Shown here: positions 36,293-49,800 of the stretch, piece by piece
How the letters are laid out: the number at the start of each line of letters is the position of its first letter
Position numbering within the stretch: the first letter of the stretch is position 1
NCBI RefSeq assembly: GCF_964275005.1
Contig: NC_092705.1
Span: 7,242,641-7,306,640 of the forward strand
Source of the DNA: Diadema setosum
Lineage: Eukaryota > Echinodermata > Echinoidea > Diadematoida > Diadematidae
Direction of reading: 5' to 3'
Length of the DNA stretch: 64,000 nt
Program-made: the position numbers and the translations under genes
Notes under the pieces: generated by a model
Databases searched by the model: none
Told to the model about the DNA's origin: nothing
Seen by the model: only the letters and a program-made list of their open reading frames with translations

Positions 36293-37350
36293 GTAAGTGC
36301 AAGTAAATTGTGCCTGCAATACTAAGTCCGCACGAAAGATGTTATACGGCTGTAAAACACACGCTGTTGCTCCAGGAATGGTTATTGTTTCCTGTGCTTT
36401 ACCCGATTCCCGGCCGATTTATGTTGATCGGCATTAAGACTATAATGTCATCCCCAGAGTAAGCACATAATACTATAGAGACTTGCTGAAAAAACCCAAA
36501 ACAGAACAAAAACCAGTCATCTGATCTTTCAGGTTTTCTGCAGAGGATTTCTCAAACTGTCCTATCCATGTATATCGTTGTCATGCGTGCTCATGTGTGG
36601 TTTCCGGTTTGCGAATTCATTGATATAAAGTGTACCATGATATGATTAGCAACTATAGCACGCGAGTTGTGGGCAGAGTAATCACCATTTCGTTGCTGAG
36701 ATCGTCCTTATAAAGGTTTGGCCTCTAATAAGCAGCAAGTGTTACATTACGTCAGTCACATACTAAGGACATCTCAAAGAGGTACGAAGAGCCCCCGGAA
36801 ACGCCGTCCTTTTATGATACCTTGTATTTGTTTCCTCCAGTCTATGAAAGACCCATCGGATGTTCTCCATCTACCCCCCCCCCCCCCCCACCGTTGCTAT
36901 GTGACAGTTGTGGTATAACGAACGTGGATGCAACGCTCTTTGTTTACTTGACTGGTTGTGGAAGACAGTGTCGTTTCCTTTTCATTTAGTTTGGGGGAAA
37001 ACTCCCACTATCTTCGGTTAATGCCCGCTTGTTACAATGCGCATTCAAAACAAGAGAGATGACAGCATCATATGGTAACATACAGTGTGCATGCTACCAC
37101 GGAGGTATTTGTGATGTACATTCTTGGTGTCATATCTGACACACGGATGTGGTATGTCACACGCGTTAGTTTCACGGGATCGTCCCTCACAGAATCCCCC
37201 GTCGAGAGAAAGTCTCGAAGAGAAGGAGCCGCCGCTGGGATCTAGGGGTTAAACCAGGGAGGTTAAACTGTGACCTATCTCGATGTCCTCGTGTGGTATA
37301 GCACTGGTATAATAGGAGCATATTTGCAATATGTACTGTATCATAGGTTT

Positions 37351-37695
37351 TCACATTTGATGCATATAGGTCGGTTGTATCACAAAACACCCTACCATAT
37401 AAAATTGTCGCAATAAAGCCTAACATAAGGAGATATCACTATTTTCTCAATAAAGCATAACTGTAAACGGTTTCTTCCAGAAACAATTCTATTGTAACTA
37501 TCGTTCACATTTTGTATATTCAACAATATAACTACATAATTTAACATTGATTATACTGATTAACATTCTTTCATCTCGGTTTCTATCCCTAACTAACATA
37601 TTTAACTATTTTTAAGCACTAAAACTGGGTTTTTGTTTCATCTTCAAATGGTAAATAATGTCTTTATATTTGATTACTTTTATCCATTTTGAAAT
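37351..37695. mobile_element. Dispersed repeat, copy 2
   Basis: Diverged copy, same orientation, of 31701-32045. The similarity starts abruptly at TCACATTTGATGCATAT and lacks the first 50 bases of copy 1, so this copy is truncated at its left end or the family boundary is internal. Confidence 0.65.
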
Positions 37696-38943
37696 TTGAT
37701 AGGAATGCAAAGCTATCGTTAAATTGCATTAACAGAGAGAATGAGACTTTTTGAAATGCCTGATCTGAATTGAACTTTTATTTTGTTCTGGTCTCACTCT
37801 GTTTATTGAAGTCGATTTAAACATGAACTGATGGCGTTGTACTTTAATGACTCGTTACTTCGTATAAAGATTCTGGTTCAAATTCCATAAACAAGCATAC
37901 ACAATAATTTTCATTAACGAAAATTTTCATTTTACTGACAAATTAAATTCATTTGAAATTATTTATCTTTTAACATTCCCTGCACAGCCACGACAGCACA
38001 TCGAATATGTCTATTCTAACAAGTGTTCTGCTATATCGTGTATATTGGACGTCATTATTGAAAAGTCTTATATTTGACAATGTTAGTGTTACGGTTAATT
38101 TTGATTGAATCATTGCATCGCTGTAGGCTTGCAACGTGAAATGGTCAATGGCTTTTTTCATTGTTATAGGGTTTGATGATTAAAGAAGGTTTAGCATGCA
38201 ATTCAAAGGTGAATTTTCAAATCCGTGGCAAACGGCAAGCTCATTGTAAAATCAACACACCCCTTCGAGAAATTGTGCCCCCTATTTGATTGTTCGAACG
38301 TGCGAAATCACGTCGCTATACTACATAAAAGAAAGAGGAAATGTTAATTTTTTGTCCGAAACCAATTTCCGGCAGCGTGTAGCCAATATTATCCCATAAT
38401 CTTATAATGCATAAGATGTAAGAAAGGGGAGAGAAGTATGCCTAATATAGAGCTGGTTGTCTTAGAGGATATAAAACTGTTTGGCCTAAGCAGATCCTGT
38501 GATAAGTTAAGGCAAGCGGGTGCAGCTGGACAATGAAGATGTGAAAAATAGGAAAATAAAATCCCAGGCTGTCTTTAGTTTACTGCGTTTTAATTCAAAA
38601 TGAAACTCATCAAAATTCTGAAGATTATATAACACACACAATCATGAGTATATAATATGCATGGCATAAAATGCAGTGGCATGACAAACGTGCATGTATA
38701 CCTATTCATTCGGTGTACAAAGAATATTGGAACATCTTGCATCACATGCAACATACACAAAAGTATATATACGGCCATTCCAGTAAATTGTTTTCTTGTA
38801 ATCATAATGCTATATTAATAATGACGGTTTGTGTTTTGAGCGAAGATACAGAGATTTTACATGCATGATAATGTGTTTATGGTGGTAATGATAATAATGT
38901 ATCCAAAACCGATGATCAAAGGGTTATGAGCGCGATGTGCACT

Positions 38944-38945
<2 letters not shown>

Positions 38946-38978
<33 letters not shown>
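38946..38978 (+). repeat. (GT)n microsatellite
   Basis: About 16 perfect GT units. Confidence 0.95.
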
Positions 38979-39126
38979 TGAGAGAGCGAGTGAAAGAAGT
39001 AGAGAAAATTAGCGGATTCCAACATAACTCCAGGTCGTGACCGTGTAACACACTTTTTTTTTTAATCCATTGATAAACACTATACTCGTTCTCTCAGGTG
39101 GCAGTACAGAATGTAATGCGAAACCA

Positions 39127-39287
39127 GGGCCCTATTTCATAAAAGATATTAGTAGGATATCAACTCTTGCTGGAATGGCAACTTTCCAAAGCAACAGCCA
39201 ATCAGGAAGCTGGATTCTTGTCGTTAGTAAGACAACTGCCAGTCCAGCAAGAGTTGCTATCATACCAACTTTTTATGAAATGGGCCC
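39127..39287. mobile_element. Palindromic MITE, copy A (GGGCCC ends)
   Basis: Starts GGGCCCTATTTCATAAAAG and ends with the inverse ACTTTTTATGAAATGGGCCC. The inner arms CAACTCTTGCTGGAATGGCA and CCAGCAAGAGTTG also pair, so the whole 161 bases is one imperfect palindrome. A second copy of the same family is at 40164-40316. No coding capacity. Confidence 0.85.
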
Positions 39288-39574
39288 AGGTTTATCCTCT
39301 AACATGTCCTGACATCTCTAAAATTTCACCACCAAGGGTTTTTTTTTTGTTTGTTTTTGTATGCACCACCCCTAATGTCATGGGGGAAAATGGGTTACAA
39401 GCGACGATGCTATAGCAATTTCAAATATTTCATGCAGTTAGTGAACTCACTTAATATCTCCTACAAGCAATGTTTACCACGAAACAGTACTGTGAAAAAC
39501 CAGAACATTGCAATCACCAAGATGCAATCACGTGTTATTGACTCGACAATGTCATTGTTTCATTATTGTTTCAG

Positions 39575-39746
39575 ATTTCTTGAAATTACCCATCTCGCCG
39601 AACTCTGCATTCGAACCCGTGACACCTTCCCGACCACGATGCGGCTCCACATCGACGCCCGACTGCGTGGTTGACTACCTGATCGATGACCACACCGAGG
39701 AGAACGACTCCGGCTTCCTCTCGTGTAACGACGGATTTGTCAAAAG
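39575..39746 (+). CDS. Coding exon 2 of the giant SxIP repeat protein
   Basis: Bounded by a good acceptor (TTATTGTTTCAG at 39563-39574) and the donor AAAAG|GTAAAT at 39747, this 172-base exon is open in the frame that gives VVDYLIDDHTEENDSGFLSC and ends GFVK plus two bases. Joined to the next exon at 43860 the split codon AG|G becomes Arg and the frame continues as QIERWEEL. Both phases (1 on the left, 2 on the right) fit their partners. The segment is acidic and Ser/Thr/Pro-rich like the rest of the protein. Skipping it would shift the frame, since 172 is not a multiple of three. I recognise no domain. Confidence 0.75.
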
Positions 39747-39917
39747 GTAAATACATGTTAACATAAAAACCCTCTTTATCTCTACTCCTTGAAATTGCTC
39801 TTGAGTCTTGTGACGCATCATTCTGTTGTGTGTTGTAACGTATCATATCTTACTCATTTCTGTTTTTATATCACTATGAGTATCTTCTTAGGTAGAATGA
39901 GTGCTTTGTAAGAGTCA

Positions 39918-39988
39918 ATTTATCATTATTATAATTATTATTATCATTATCATTATTATTATCATTATTGTTATTATTATTAGTATTA

Positions 39989-40025
<37 letters not shown>

Positions 40026-40100
40026 CATTATTATTATTATTGTTATTATTATTATTATTATCATTATTATTGTTATTATCATTATTACTATTATCATTAT
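39918..40100 (+). repeat. (ATT)n microsatellite with ATC/GTT variants
   Basis: About 60 triplets of TTA/ATT with interspersed TCA and TTG. Poly-Ile frames across it are artefacts. Confidence 0.95.
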
Positions 40101-40163
40101 ATGTCTTGACCTCTTTGTCTCTGTCATCATGACTTTGTTCTGATAATGAAAAGGAAAGGATCT

Positions 40164-40316
40164 GGGTACCGTTTCATAAAAAGCTGATATGATAGCAACT
40201 CTTGCTGGAATGGCAATTGTTACAACAAGAATCCAGCTTGCTGATTGGCTGTTGTTATGAGAAGTTGCCATTGCAGCAATAGTTGCTATCCTAACTTCTT
40301 TTGTGGAACGGGGCCC
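40164..40316. mobile_element. Palindromic MITE, copy B (GGGCCC ends)
   Basis: Starts GGGTACCGTTTCATAAAAAG and ends CTTTTGTGGAACGGGGCCC. It shares the CAACTCTTGCTGGAATGGCA core and GCCAATCAG-type centre with copy A. Copies A and B flank exon 2 at distances of 287 and 417 bases. Confidence 0.85.
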
Positions 40317-41504
40317 TGATGTCTGTTGTTGTTGTTTGTTTGTTTGTTTGTTTTTTTTTTTGGGGGGGGGGCGGTTTCTGGAGATATTACAAGTGTTGCG
40401 ATTTTCCATTAGATTATTTTTTTTTTTAAGTCGACTTTGTTAAATAGAATTAACTCAGCTAGAAGAACAGTGAGACTGGCTTAATATTAAGCAATTCATG
40501 GTGTTTTAAATTTGCGCATGTTTCCAAAGCACAGAAGGGGCTAATATTAGTCACAGTGGCATGTGCAACGAAGAATATAGCTGATACTGTCATAGTCTCT
40601 CGTGTCGCTATTTCGTTTAATCACATGTGCAAATCAACCAGTTATGTATAGATATATTGTGAAATCATAATGTCATCACCTTGTAAGATTTACATTATGT
40701 GATTGTAATTCTCAGCGAATATTTCGAAATTCTGTAACTTTCTCATTAAACTCTAATTGGTAGTCTGGTTGTATTGATACTCTTAATGTTATGTTTGCTT
40801 GATTTTACACTTCTTATGAAAGTCAAGTTGAACAAACAGTTTCCTTTAAGAGATCGAGCCAGAAGGAGAGATAGAGAGAGAAAGCTACAGTGTGTAGTTG
40901 ACGAAAACAAGTGTATGTATTCTTGTCACACATTACGCTCTCCCACCATGGCTACTCTACACTCCTCGATCCCGATTGGTCAATGATGTCATGCATTTTT
41001 GAGGGGCAAAGGTCGAGTACCATAGAGTAATTGACCAGTACTGCCCAGCATTGCCTCTTGATGTCAAGGGCCCTTTATAGATCGTGCTCTTATACCAGAA
41101 AGGAGTTTGTGCCCTGAATGCATACTTGCCGCAGTACTTGGCAAGGATTTAGCAGCAAATTTATCAAGCGAAATGCATGAATACTGATATTTCCGGCAAA
41201 TTTGTAGTTATTGTAGTGAAATTTTCTAATCATATCAAAATTGTTTATCCAACTCGTTGTTGTTGTTTTAACCGTGGCCAAACTTTTAATTAGTAGTACA
41301 ACTTTGCCTGTCCGTATTTTTATCGAATGTTGTCAATAGATGTATTCATGTATAGGGTTGTAAAAACAAGTGCGTGCGTGTATATAAATGCATAATGATA
41401 TGGAATGTGTTGGACGAGTTGACATTTTGACAGCTGAATCTACCTGAAGAATCTATTCTCCAAAGTTAGGGACCTGCAATTTGCCATGAGCAGGATATAG
41501 CACA

Positions 41505-41547
41505 CACACACCCTTACACACACACAACACAAACACATACGCACACA

Positions 41548-41574
<27 letters not shown>
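41505..41574 (+). repeat. (CA)n microsatellite
   Basis: Interrupted CA run of about 70 bases inside intron 2. Confidence 0.9.
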
Positions 41575-41578
<4 letters not shown>

Positions 41579-43859
41579 CTAACTACCATGTTCCTGTGTA
41601 CTTAGAGTTTCTTTGGAATTGTGGAGATTTTACGACTGTGGTGGAAATTAGACGAGCTCCACAATGACTGAGCAGTTGGATTGAAACCTCCTTAGATAAC
41701 GATACATTACATGGTTTAACGCTTGTGCATGGATACGTAGTATTGGCTCCTAAGGATGCGAAATAACATTAAGCCTCCATTTTATTAGAACGAAAAGATC
41801 GAGAGGGCCCCAAGTTTTTCGAACAATTGGATTTATATAGGTTTCCTTGTCAAAGTAGATGTTAGATAGCAACCTGTTTCAGATTCAGGAAAAAAAGCTT
41901 GAAAACATAAATCAAGTTTACAGCAGTTTTGGATTGACTCTCCCTGAGGCAAAACCTTTAAACGTCAATTCCTTTTCGAAGTGCTGTCGTGACCAAAATT
42001 TCATACTTCAGTGGTCTGCCGACTCTGGAAGTCAAATACACACCTCCATAGAATTCTGATCGCCTGGAAACTTAGGAAAATATATCTGACCTTGCTCAAA
42101 TGTACAGTTTCAATGGAAACGTCAGAGCAAAGGTGGTTTTTGGTGGGCAAAAAATACTGTGACAACAATGGCCGAGTCGCCCTCGCTTTTGTGTAAAAAG
42201 GGATCTGTACTTTCCAACTTTCAAGGCAAAAACAAGATAAGTCAGTGTGCCTCATTACCGTAGCATTCCGATTCCTGGCAAGTTGTGAGGAGTGGTTTGA
42301 ATTAAAACTGAAACATGAATCCGAAAGCGTGGGCGAATTTGTGGATTGCGTCGAATCGGGGGGATAAAAGTCAAGTGCAAGAGTTATTGGACATCATCAT
42401 GCATTTCCAACCACTTTTGCTTGATACATGCGATTGTGTTGGAATTGTGCAACGCACTGAAACAATAAAACATATATGCTACTCAAAAGCCAGCTTTAAA
42501 CCTACTAAGCCGGTGTGAATATGTATGTTTCGTTTGGCATTCATGGCAAGCAGATGTTACATGAGTTTAAAAGATCCAGAATCTTCGGAGGTATTTATAA
42601 TGTCGATCATTGGCTTGGTTATGACAGTTATAACAAGAATAAACACATCAACAGCATGTGTTTCCTAAGACTCCGTCTGAACACATGGCTTCTCTCGGAA
42701 TTCCCAACAGTCGTTATACTATTCTTTTTAATTTAACTCAGTTTCTTTTTTTACATCATATGTATACATGTATATGATTTTTGTTCTTTTCATTTTATTG
42801 AAAGATGATGGTTGATCTTTTATTTGTGAATTGTAAAGATCAAATTTACATTGGTAAAATATGACATTCCAGTCACTTTACCAAAGCTCATTTCAACACA
42901 CTTGTGCTAGGTAACTTGAAGTAGTCTTATTCATTGAGATGCTACGTTCTTGGGACTGATTTTGCTAAGATTTCAGTAACTCACTGCCTGTACTTTGCTT
43001 GGTTTTTGCCGTATGTAAGAGTTATAAAAATCTCTTGTAGGGTTTATGGTTGACGCCAAAAGGATATTACTCTCAGTCTGAATGTTTGATACCTAATGCT
43101 CTTTAGGTGGGGTTGTTACTTGAAATTGCATGTTCTACAAGGTTCCTGAAAAATCACTTGCAAATTGGGACTTTACGCACATATCTTCATCACATTATTT
43201 GAGACACCTTAATTTCAATTGCACTGGCACTCCTTTGACGTTTTAGCAGTGTGCTTGAAAATGGGGTCAACTTAAATGACTTCATTCTTGGTGATTAACT
43301 TCAAAATCAATGAAATTCAATTATTTTGCTCAGATCGCAAGCACATACCCTATATTTTCCTACCGGAGCTTTTCGTGAGATTGTGAGCATCTTGCAAATT
43401 ATTCCATTAAGCCTTTTGTGTTTGTTTCTGCTTCTCTCTGTAACTGATGATTAAATTGATAATCTCATACTTGTTCAATCCAATGGTTGCAATGTATCTA
43501 AATGTCTTGTTTTCATTTTAATATATGGAAATAATAATGACTAACGGATGTACACTGTGATATAAGGAATACAAGCCCCCTTATTTCTGTTGCTTTTTTT
43601 TTTAAAAGAACCTTTAGCTGATGGAGAAAATGTAGATTAAGGATGACCTTTTATGCTTCCACGCTTGTGAAATCCCAGATTTGTTTGTTTGTTTTTCTTT
43701 TACGTAGAGGCATAATCTCCTATTGTATCTATGTGGGCAATTGTATATGCATATTGGTGACACATTGTGTCTCTGAATCTTCTTTCTCAGAGGGACAATT
43801 CATGAACATTGTGGCTGTTAATGATCATTGTATCTTTGTTCTCTTTTATTACCCTTCAG

Positions 43860-46800
43860 GCAAATCGAACGTTGGGAAGAGCTATCCCGCAGGGATCTCT
43901 GGACTGACGATTCGCGAAGTCGTGAAAACAAGCAAGTTGAATCTGAGGGTAACATTCCAGCGCCAATCGTCCTTCCACCTCTATTTCTCCATGGTGCGTT
44001 GTCCCTGCAGTACCTATCGCCTCTCGATGACAAGTTGGCCATCCTCCTTTATGCTATAATCCAAGTAAAAGCAGACTTCCAAATGACGGAACTGAGACTA
44101 CAGCACGGCAAGTGGCAGTTCGATAACAGCAAGGCTGGTCGGAGACCGCCGAGAGGTCGGAGAAATCCGGGAACCGCCCGATCGCACGAAGACGTCTCTT
44201 TACCGCGCATCCCAGAAAATCTCGCCGAGAATGATCTGAAGAAGGGAGTGTCAGAACAAAATCTTTCTGGCAGACTGGCGATCAAGTCTTTGACGGAGTA
44301 TAGGGTCGATCTCAACCAAGGCAGAAATGTTCCCGCCGCCCAGCCCCAAGAGGGTATCCCGAGAGAGAACCGGGGAGGGCTTCAATCCAGACATGGTGCA
44401 ACATCACCAAGATATCACCAAGCCACATCAAATACTCAACAAATGATGCATCAAAGAACTCATGGGAGGCAAGTACCACCGGACCCTCGTGACTTCCCTC
44501 AACATGTGCCTCCTAGTTGGAATAGACCAGGTATGGGGGATCCGCAGATTCCGCATGTCAGAGTCCCACCACATGACGGTCATAGGATGGTCCCCCACCA
44601 CTCTCGTCCTCCAGTGACCAATGTGACAACTCAAATGGTCAGAACCATGCAACCAGAACCACAAGAGGGACAAAGAATTGGAGTAACTCATTCGCTTCTT
44701 CCAGTGTCTAATGTGAGACCACAGATGGCCACAACCATGCAACCAGAACCATACGTGGGACAGAGGATTGACGTATCCCATTCGAGTCTTCCAGTGTCTA
44801 ATATGAGACCACAGATGATCAGAACTATGCAACCAGAACCACACGAGGGACAAAGGATTGGCGTATCCCATTCGAGTCTTCCAGTGTCTAATGTGAGACC
44901 ACGAATGGTCAGAACCATGCAACCCAATCAACACGAAGGACAGAGGGTTGGCGTAACTCCCCCTCATCTTCCAGTGTCCTATGGAAGATCACAAATGGCG
45001 AGTGGTTCGCAACCCGGACCACACACAGTACAAAGGTTTGGCTTCAACCATTCCAATCTTCCCACGTCTCAAGTGAGGTCGCAAGTGGCTAGTAACATGC
45101 AACCTGAACGACATGAGGGCCAGCGTTTTGGCCTCAACAATTCTCGTCCTGCGGTATCTCATGTAAGGCCCAATAGGGGTAGTAGCATGCAACCAGAATC
45201 GCATGCGGGACAAAGGATTGTTTTCGATCATTCGGGTCGTCCGGTATCTCAAGTGAGGCCGGATAGGAGTAGTAGCATGCAACCCGAACCACATGCGGGA
45301 CAAAGGATTGTTTTCGACCATTCGGATCGTCCTTTATCTCAAGTGAAGCCGAATATTACTAGCAGCATGCAAGCCGAAGCACAGGCGGGTCAAAGGATGG
45401 TTTCAGACCATTCGGGTCGTCCGGTGTCTCAAGGGAGGCCGGATAGGAGTAGTAACATGCAACCCGAACCACATGCAGGGCAAAGGATTGTTTTCGACCA
45501 TTCGGGTCGTCCGGTATCTCAAGTGAGACCGGATAGGAGTAGTAGCATGCAACCCGAACCACAGGCAGAACAAAGGATTGTTTTAGACCATGCGGGGCGT
45601 CCTTTATCTCAAGAGAGGCCACCACAAGCGACGAGTAATCTGCAACCCGGCATCATTACCGCGGAGGACTGGATGAGACTACGTCACAGCAATAGAGACA
45701 AACGACTGACTGAACCTCCTCCTACAAACAATGCTCCCTCTTGGAGTCCCCCGCAAATACCGAGGATTACGATTTCCCGTCCGCAGGGAGATATGAACAA
45801 CCAATCAAACGATCGAAATAGGCGGATTCATAACCACGGCGATTTGCTAGTAGATTCGTCAAACCGTCAGCCATCCCAAGGAAACCTTTCCACAGCATCG
45901 AATGTAGACTCGGCGACAACTGAAATGAGTCACATGCATCAGAACTACAATATTTCCGGTCAAGACAATACACAAATACTCAGAGACTCGGCCTACCAAA
46001 GTCCACTTGGCGCGGAGTCGCAGCCTTTCACGAGAACAGAAAGAGGTGGTCATGAAGAGCAATTTATGACGGAGTATCATGAAGAGTCAAGAATTTCACC
46101 AAGACTGGTTTCTAATTCGCATGCAAATATGTACTCACCGAATCTGGACAGTGTCAATAAAGTTGAAACAAAACTCTCATTTAGACCATCTGGTGATCAA
46201 CAAGAATCCCGTAGCAATGTTTCCAATCGGTCTGTAAACGACGTAGGACCTTGTCAGCAAGCAACGAACGAAGTTAGTTCTGGTCCTATGCCAGGCTCAC
46301 AGGTGTTTTCAACAGACAGGAAAGACCCGTCAGAATTTCCTGGAGATTGTATCGGACATCAGAACATGAGTAAAAGATTTGCCGAAGGGACACAATGTGC
46401 ACTTGATGAATCACCGACATCTCCTGTGAGTGAGGTTCAAAGCGACGCCAGCAAAGAATCCTATTATACTTCTTCGTATGATACCTCTAGACAGACTGGC
46501 GAGCTTGAATGGGGAATCAACGACAGATCGGAAGCGAAAACAATGATTAATGTTCATAAAGCAGAGTTTTCTTACTCTGAAAAAGACATGACTGAAGGTC
46601 TCGAAAAGGAACCGAGGGCTATAATGCACTCTTCAAGAATATCGGAGTCAAATCCACAACGCACATATGTGAAAGAATGTCATCTACCCAGTGCAGAAAG
46701 TGCAGCAAAACAAAGGAATTTGTCAGCTGTCACGGAATCGACAACCATTAGGGCAAACAAAGTCAACATTTTCACTACCACCACAGCTCACAATTCTCCC

Positions 46801-49800
46801 CACAAAATGGCTGCTAGGGAGCCTGTTGCACAGAGTCCTTGTGATAGGAGTGAGATGACAGCCATCCCCGAATCTGAGCAAATTATGCACGCCACCAAAC
46901 TGAATAATTCGGATGCGGATGCTCTGCAAGAAATTATTCAAACACTTCCACTTCAGGATGAAGTCAATACAGAAAATGCAGATGAAGGCATGTGTCTATC
47001 AGTTCAACAGATGGATGTGAAAGGCGAAGTCAATGTTTCTGACAAGGATGAAGTTTCCATTTCTGCCAGTCACGATGTCCTACGAACACCTGTGAAATCA
47101 ACAGAGTCCGGTGGTGACGTAAATGAAGTTCACACAACAAACCATGTGCCAATTAATGAAAGTGAGATGGGGAATCCTAAAAATCATCCGGATGCAGATG
47201 ATTTAGATTCCACATCAGGGGCAAAAGGGGCGCAGCTACCAGAAGCGTTGCTATCCGTTGATCACTTGAGCACCCCTGCCACGTATGAAGAAAATCACAA
47301 AGATTCGGAAACAGATAATGGAGTGCAACTGAGGGACGTCAACCCAACATCGACGATTGAGTCACAGGGTAGTGAACTCTTGAACTCTATTACCGCAGCA
47401 GAACCAGCAGCTGATCTTGTCCCTCACAGTCAGCACGCTGGAGATCAAATGGCTTCACCCGAAATACACATGCAGACTCCGTGCCCCGCCTATGAAACCA
47501 GATCATCTGAGACGGTGGCACATAACGGGATGGCTGTAGATCACAAGGATGCAATCGAATCTTCAAACTATGCAGCAAATCATGAGACTATCGCTGAAGA
47601 CCTTTTATCACCTGTCCAGCAAAGGTCTTCTGAGTCACTCAAAGGAATGACCTCTTCTGATCCGAGTGAAAGTGGGCCGAGAGAAAAGACCACAATATCA
47701 GATATCAAAGAAAACGAATTGAAATGCGAAAATGCCGAGTTGGTCATAGATCCTATTCTCATTTATGCCGATCCTGCGCAAGAAATGTTTGCCAGTACCA
47801 CATGCGCAGAAACAGAGAATCAAGCCATTGAGAATGGAGACAGTGTACCAGATAACGAGGACCATTCTAAGACGAAAATGGACAATGTTGGTGATATATC
47901 GGAGGACGTACGTGTCCACCCATTGCCTGAAGACAATAGTGAAAGTACAGAAGCACAACTTTCACCTGTCGCGGCTTCTCTACCAGCACCAATCTTTCAG
48001 AAGGGGACTCATGTTTCTGAGGACCTGGAAACTGAGGAGAAATTGAATGATGACCCTTGTAATGACTCAGATGAAGCAACACATGATACACGTTTAAAAG
48101 AATTTGGTAAAGTCTGTGAAACACAGCCACACTCACCAGGGCTCTCTGAACAGCATACAGAAATTATCTCTGTAAGTGTCAACCTAAATAGCGCTTCAGA
48201 GCTGCAGTCACCTTGTTCAGGTGGGGACCGTATGTCATTATCAGTACATTCTGTTTGTGAAAAGGTAGATTCCGACGAACCACTGTCGAGGGATGATACT
48301 GGACTGAAGGCCTCGTCGATTGAGAGCAAAGTAGCTAAAGGGCCCAGTCACACTAAGACAGCCGAGGAGTTTTCTTCGAATGGTTTTGCACAACAGTCAG
48401 AGTTTTCACCTCATGAGGAAGATTCGGCCGACATAACTGCAGTCGAAGATATGGTGTTGCTTCAAATAACAGAAGAAGCGATAACAGTACAGAAACTACA
48501 GAACAGTGGACCGCAGTCGACGGCAGATAACAATACAGTCCTCAATCCTGAAACTGATAATATCGGGACTGATACCGAAAAGGGTATGAAAGAGCTATTG
48601 GCGAGTAAAAATAACTCGAGCGATGTAGAGCTAATCATTCGAGAACTGAAGTCTGTACAGTCTCATGTCGACCCTACACACAGAAATGAAAAAAATCATG
48701 AAGAAAATCATACAAATGATGCTGATCCATTGGCTGTCCGTATTTCAGTTGCGCTTTGTGACGCAAATCCATGCGATGCACGAGAGTCAGAGCGGTTAAC
48801 TTCAGAACCGATTTCTTCATCTGCAAGTAAAGACTTAAGACAAGAAGTATTGCACCTACAAGAATCTCCTGGTCCTCGTGACGAAATGTCAATAGACGAG
48901 AAAGGAAAAATACGCTCCGAAGACGACCAACGGATAAGTCATTGCTCCGTGACAACATTAGCTCAGATAAACCTTTCCACTGAAGACGACATCGGTGAAA
49001 ATTCTTCCTCTGAACGCTTTCCAAGCGGTATCCAAGATACTTTTAGTAATGAGAGGGATAACAGATATGTAGTCCCGCGGCACATACAGAGCGAACAGAG
49101 GGAACCCAGTGCTACCAGTGAAGAATCAAGAATAGACACTAATCTAGCGCAATCAGATAGTAATCAGCAGTCAAATATTCCCTCTGTCTTGCAGGAGGTC
49201 TCCGAGTCCGTATCGTCTTCTAAACACGCAACAGACGAACCTACGTTCCTCTATCCCTCTGTTGAAAATAATGAGGGAGTCGCTTACGTCGATGAGACAG
49301 TGCCAAATGTTGACCTCGTCCTCACAGAGACAAGTCAAGAGGTAGATCCTCGATCAGAAATGGCGTTTTCCTCAGACCATTCACTTCATTCTCCACGAAC
49401 GCCTGAATTAAAGTCTCAGAGTCTGCCAGAGAACCATCAACATCAAATGGATTCTGGAAAGGGAGACGATTCGGTGGGGTCCGTGAGAACAACAATGCCG
49501 GGAGAAGAAACGCCGGAAAGCAGTGCAGAATTGGAAATGACGAGGGATCAGATAACCACTCACCAGACAGAGAGGAGCGAAACTGACGTAGAATTAGAAC
49601 TGTTCCAGAGCTCGCATTCCATAGTTGAAGAGATGTCAGTGAATGTCACGGACGCAAGCCACCATGACAACTTTGCCAAAAATGCTGATTCGTCCAATAG
49701 TGTATCATCATTTCCAGAAAATAGTGAGAAGATGAATGGTGAGAAAACAAATCCATCGTCAGAGCAGTACTCTAGATCTGACTTACAACCTAACAATGTC

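Larger units (their letters stand above)
36293..39574 (+). other. Probable intron 1 of the giant gene
   Basis: If exon 1 is right, this 3.3-kb intron holds a C run at about 36876-36889, copy 2 of a dispersed repeat (37351-37695), a GT microsatellite (38946-38978) and a palindromic MITE (39127-39287). The 3' end TTGTTTCATTATTGTTTCAG is a good acceptor. Confidence 0.4.
39747..43859 (+). other. Intron 2 of the giant gene
   Basis: A 4.1-kb intron with the donor GGTAAAT and the acceptor TTTTATTACCCTTCAG at 43844-43859. It holds the ATT microsatellite (39918-40100), palindromic MITE copy B (40164-40316), a CA microsatellite (41505-41574) and no other recognisable element. Confidence 0.7.

Noticed and set aside
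43828..43859. Extension of the giant exon upstream to 43828
   Set aside because: The open frame begins there with TTG and runs through the polypyrimidine tract and AG acceptor (43844-43859). It is intronic, and the exon starts at 43860.
44428..45625. Antisense open frames of up to 179 codons over the repeat array
   Set aside because: They follow from the 90-base periodicity and the absence of certain codons in the sense frame. They carry repeated translations with no independent support.
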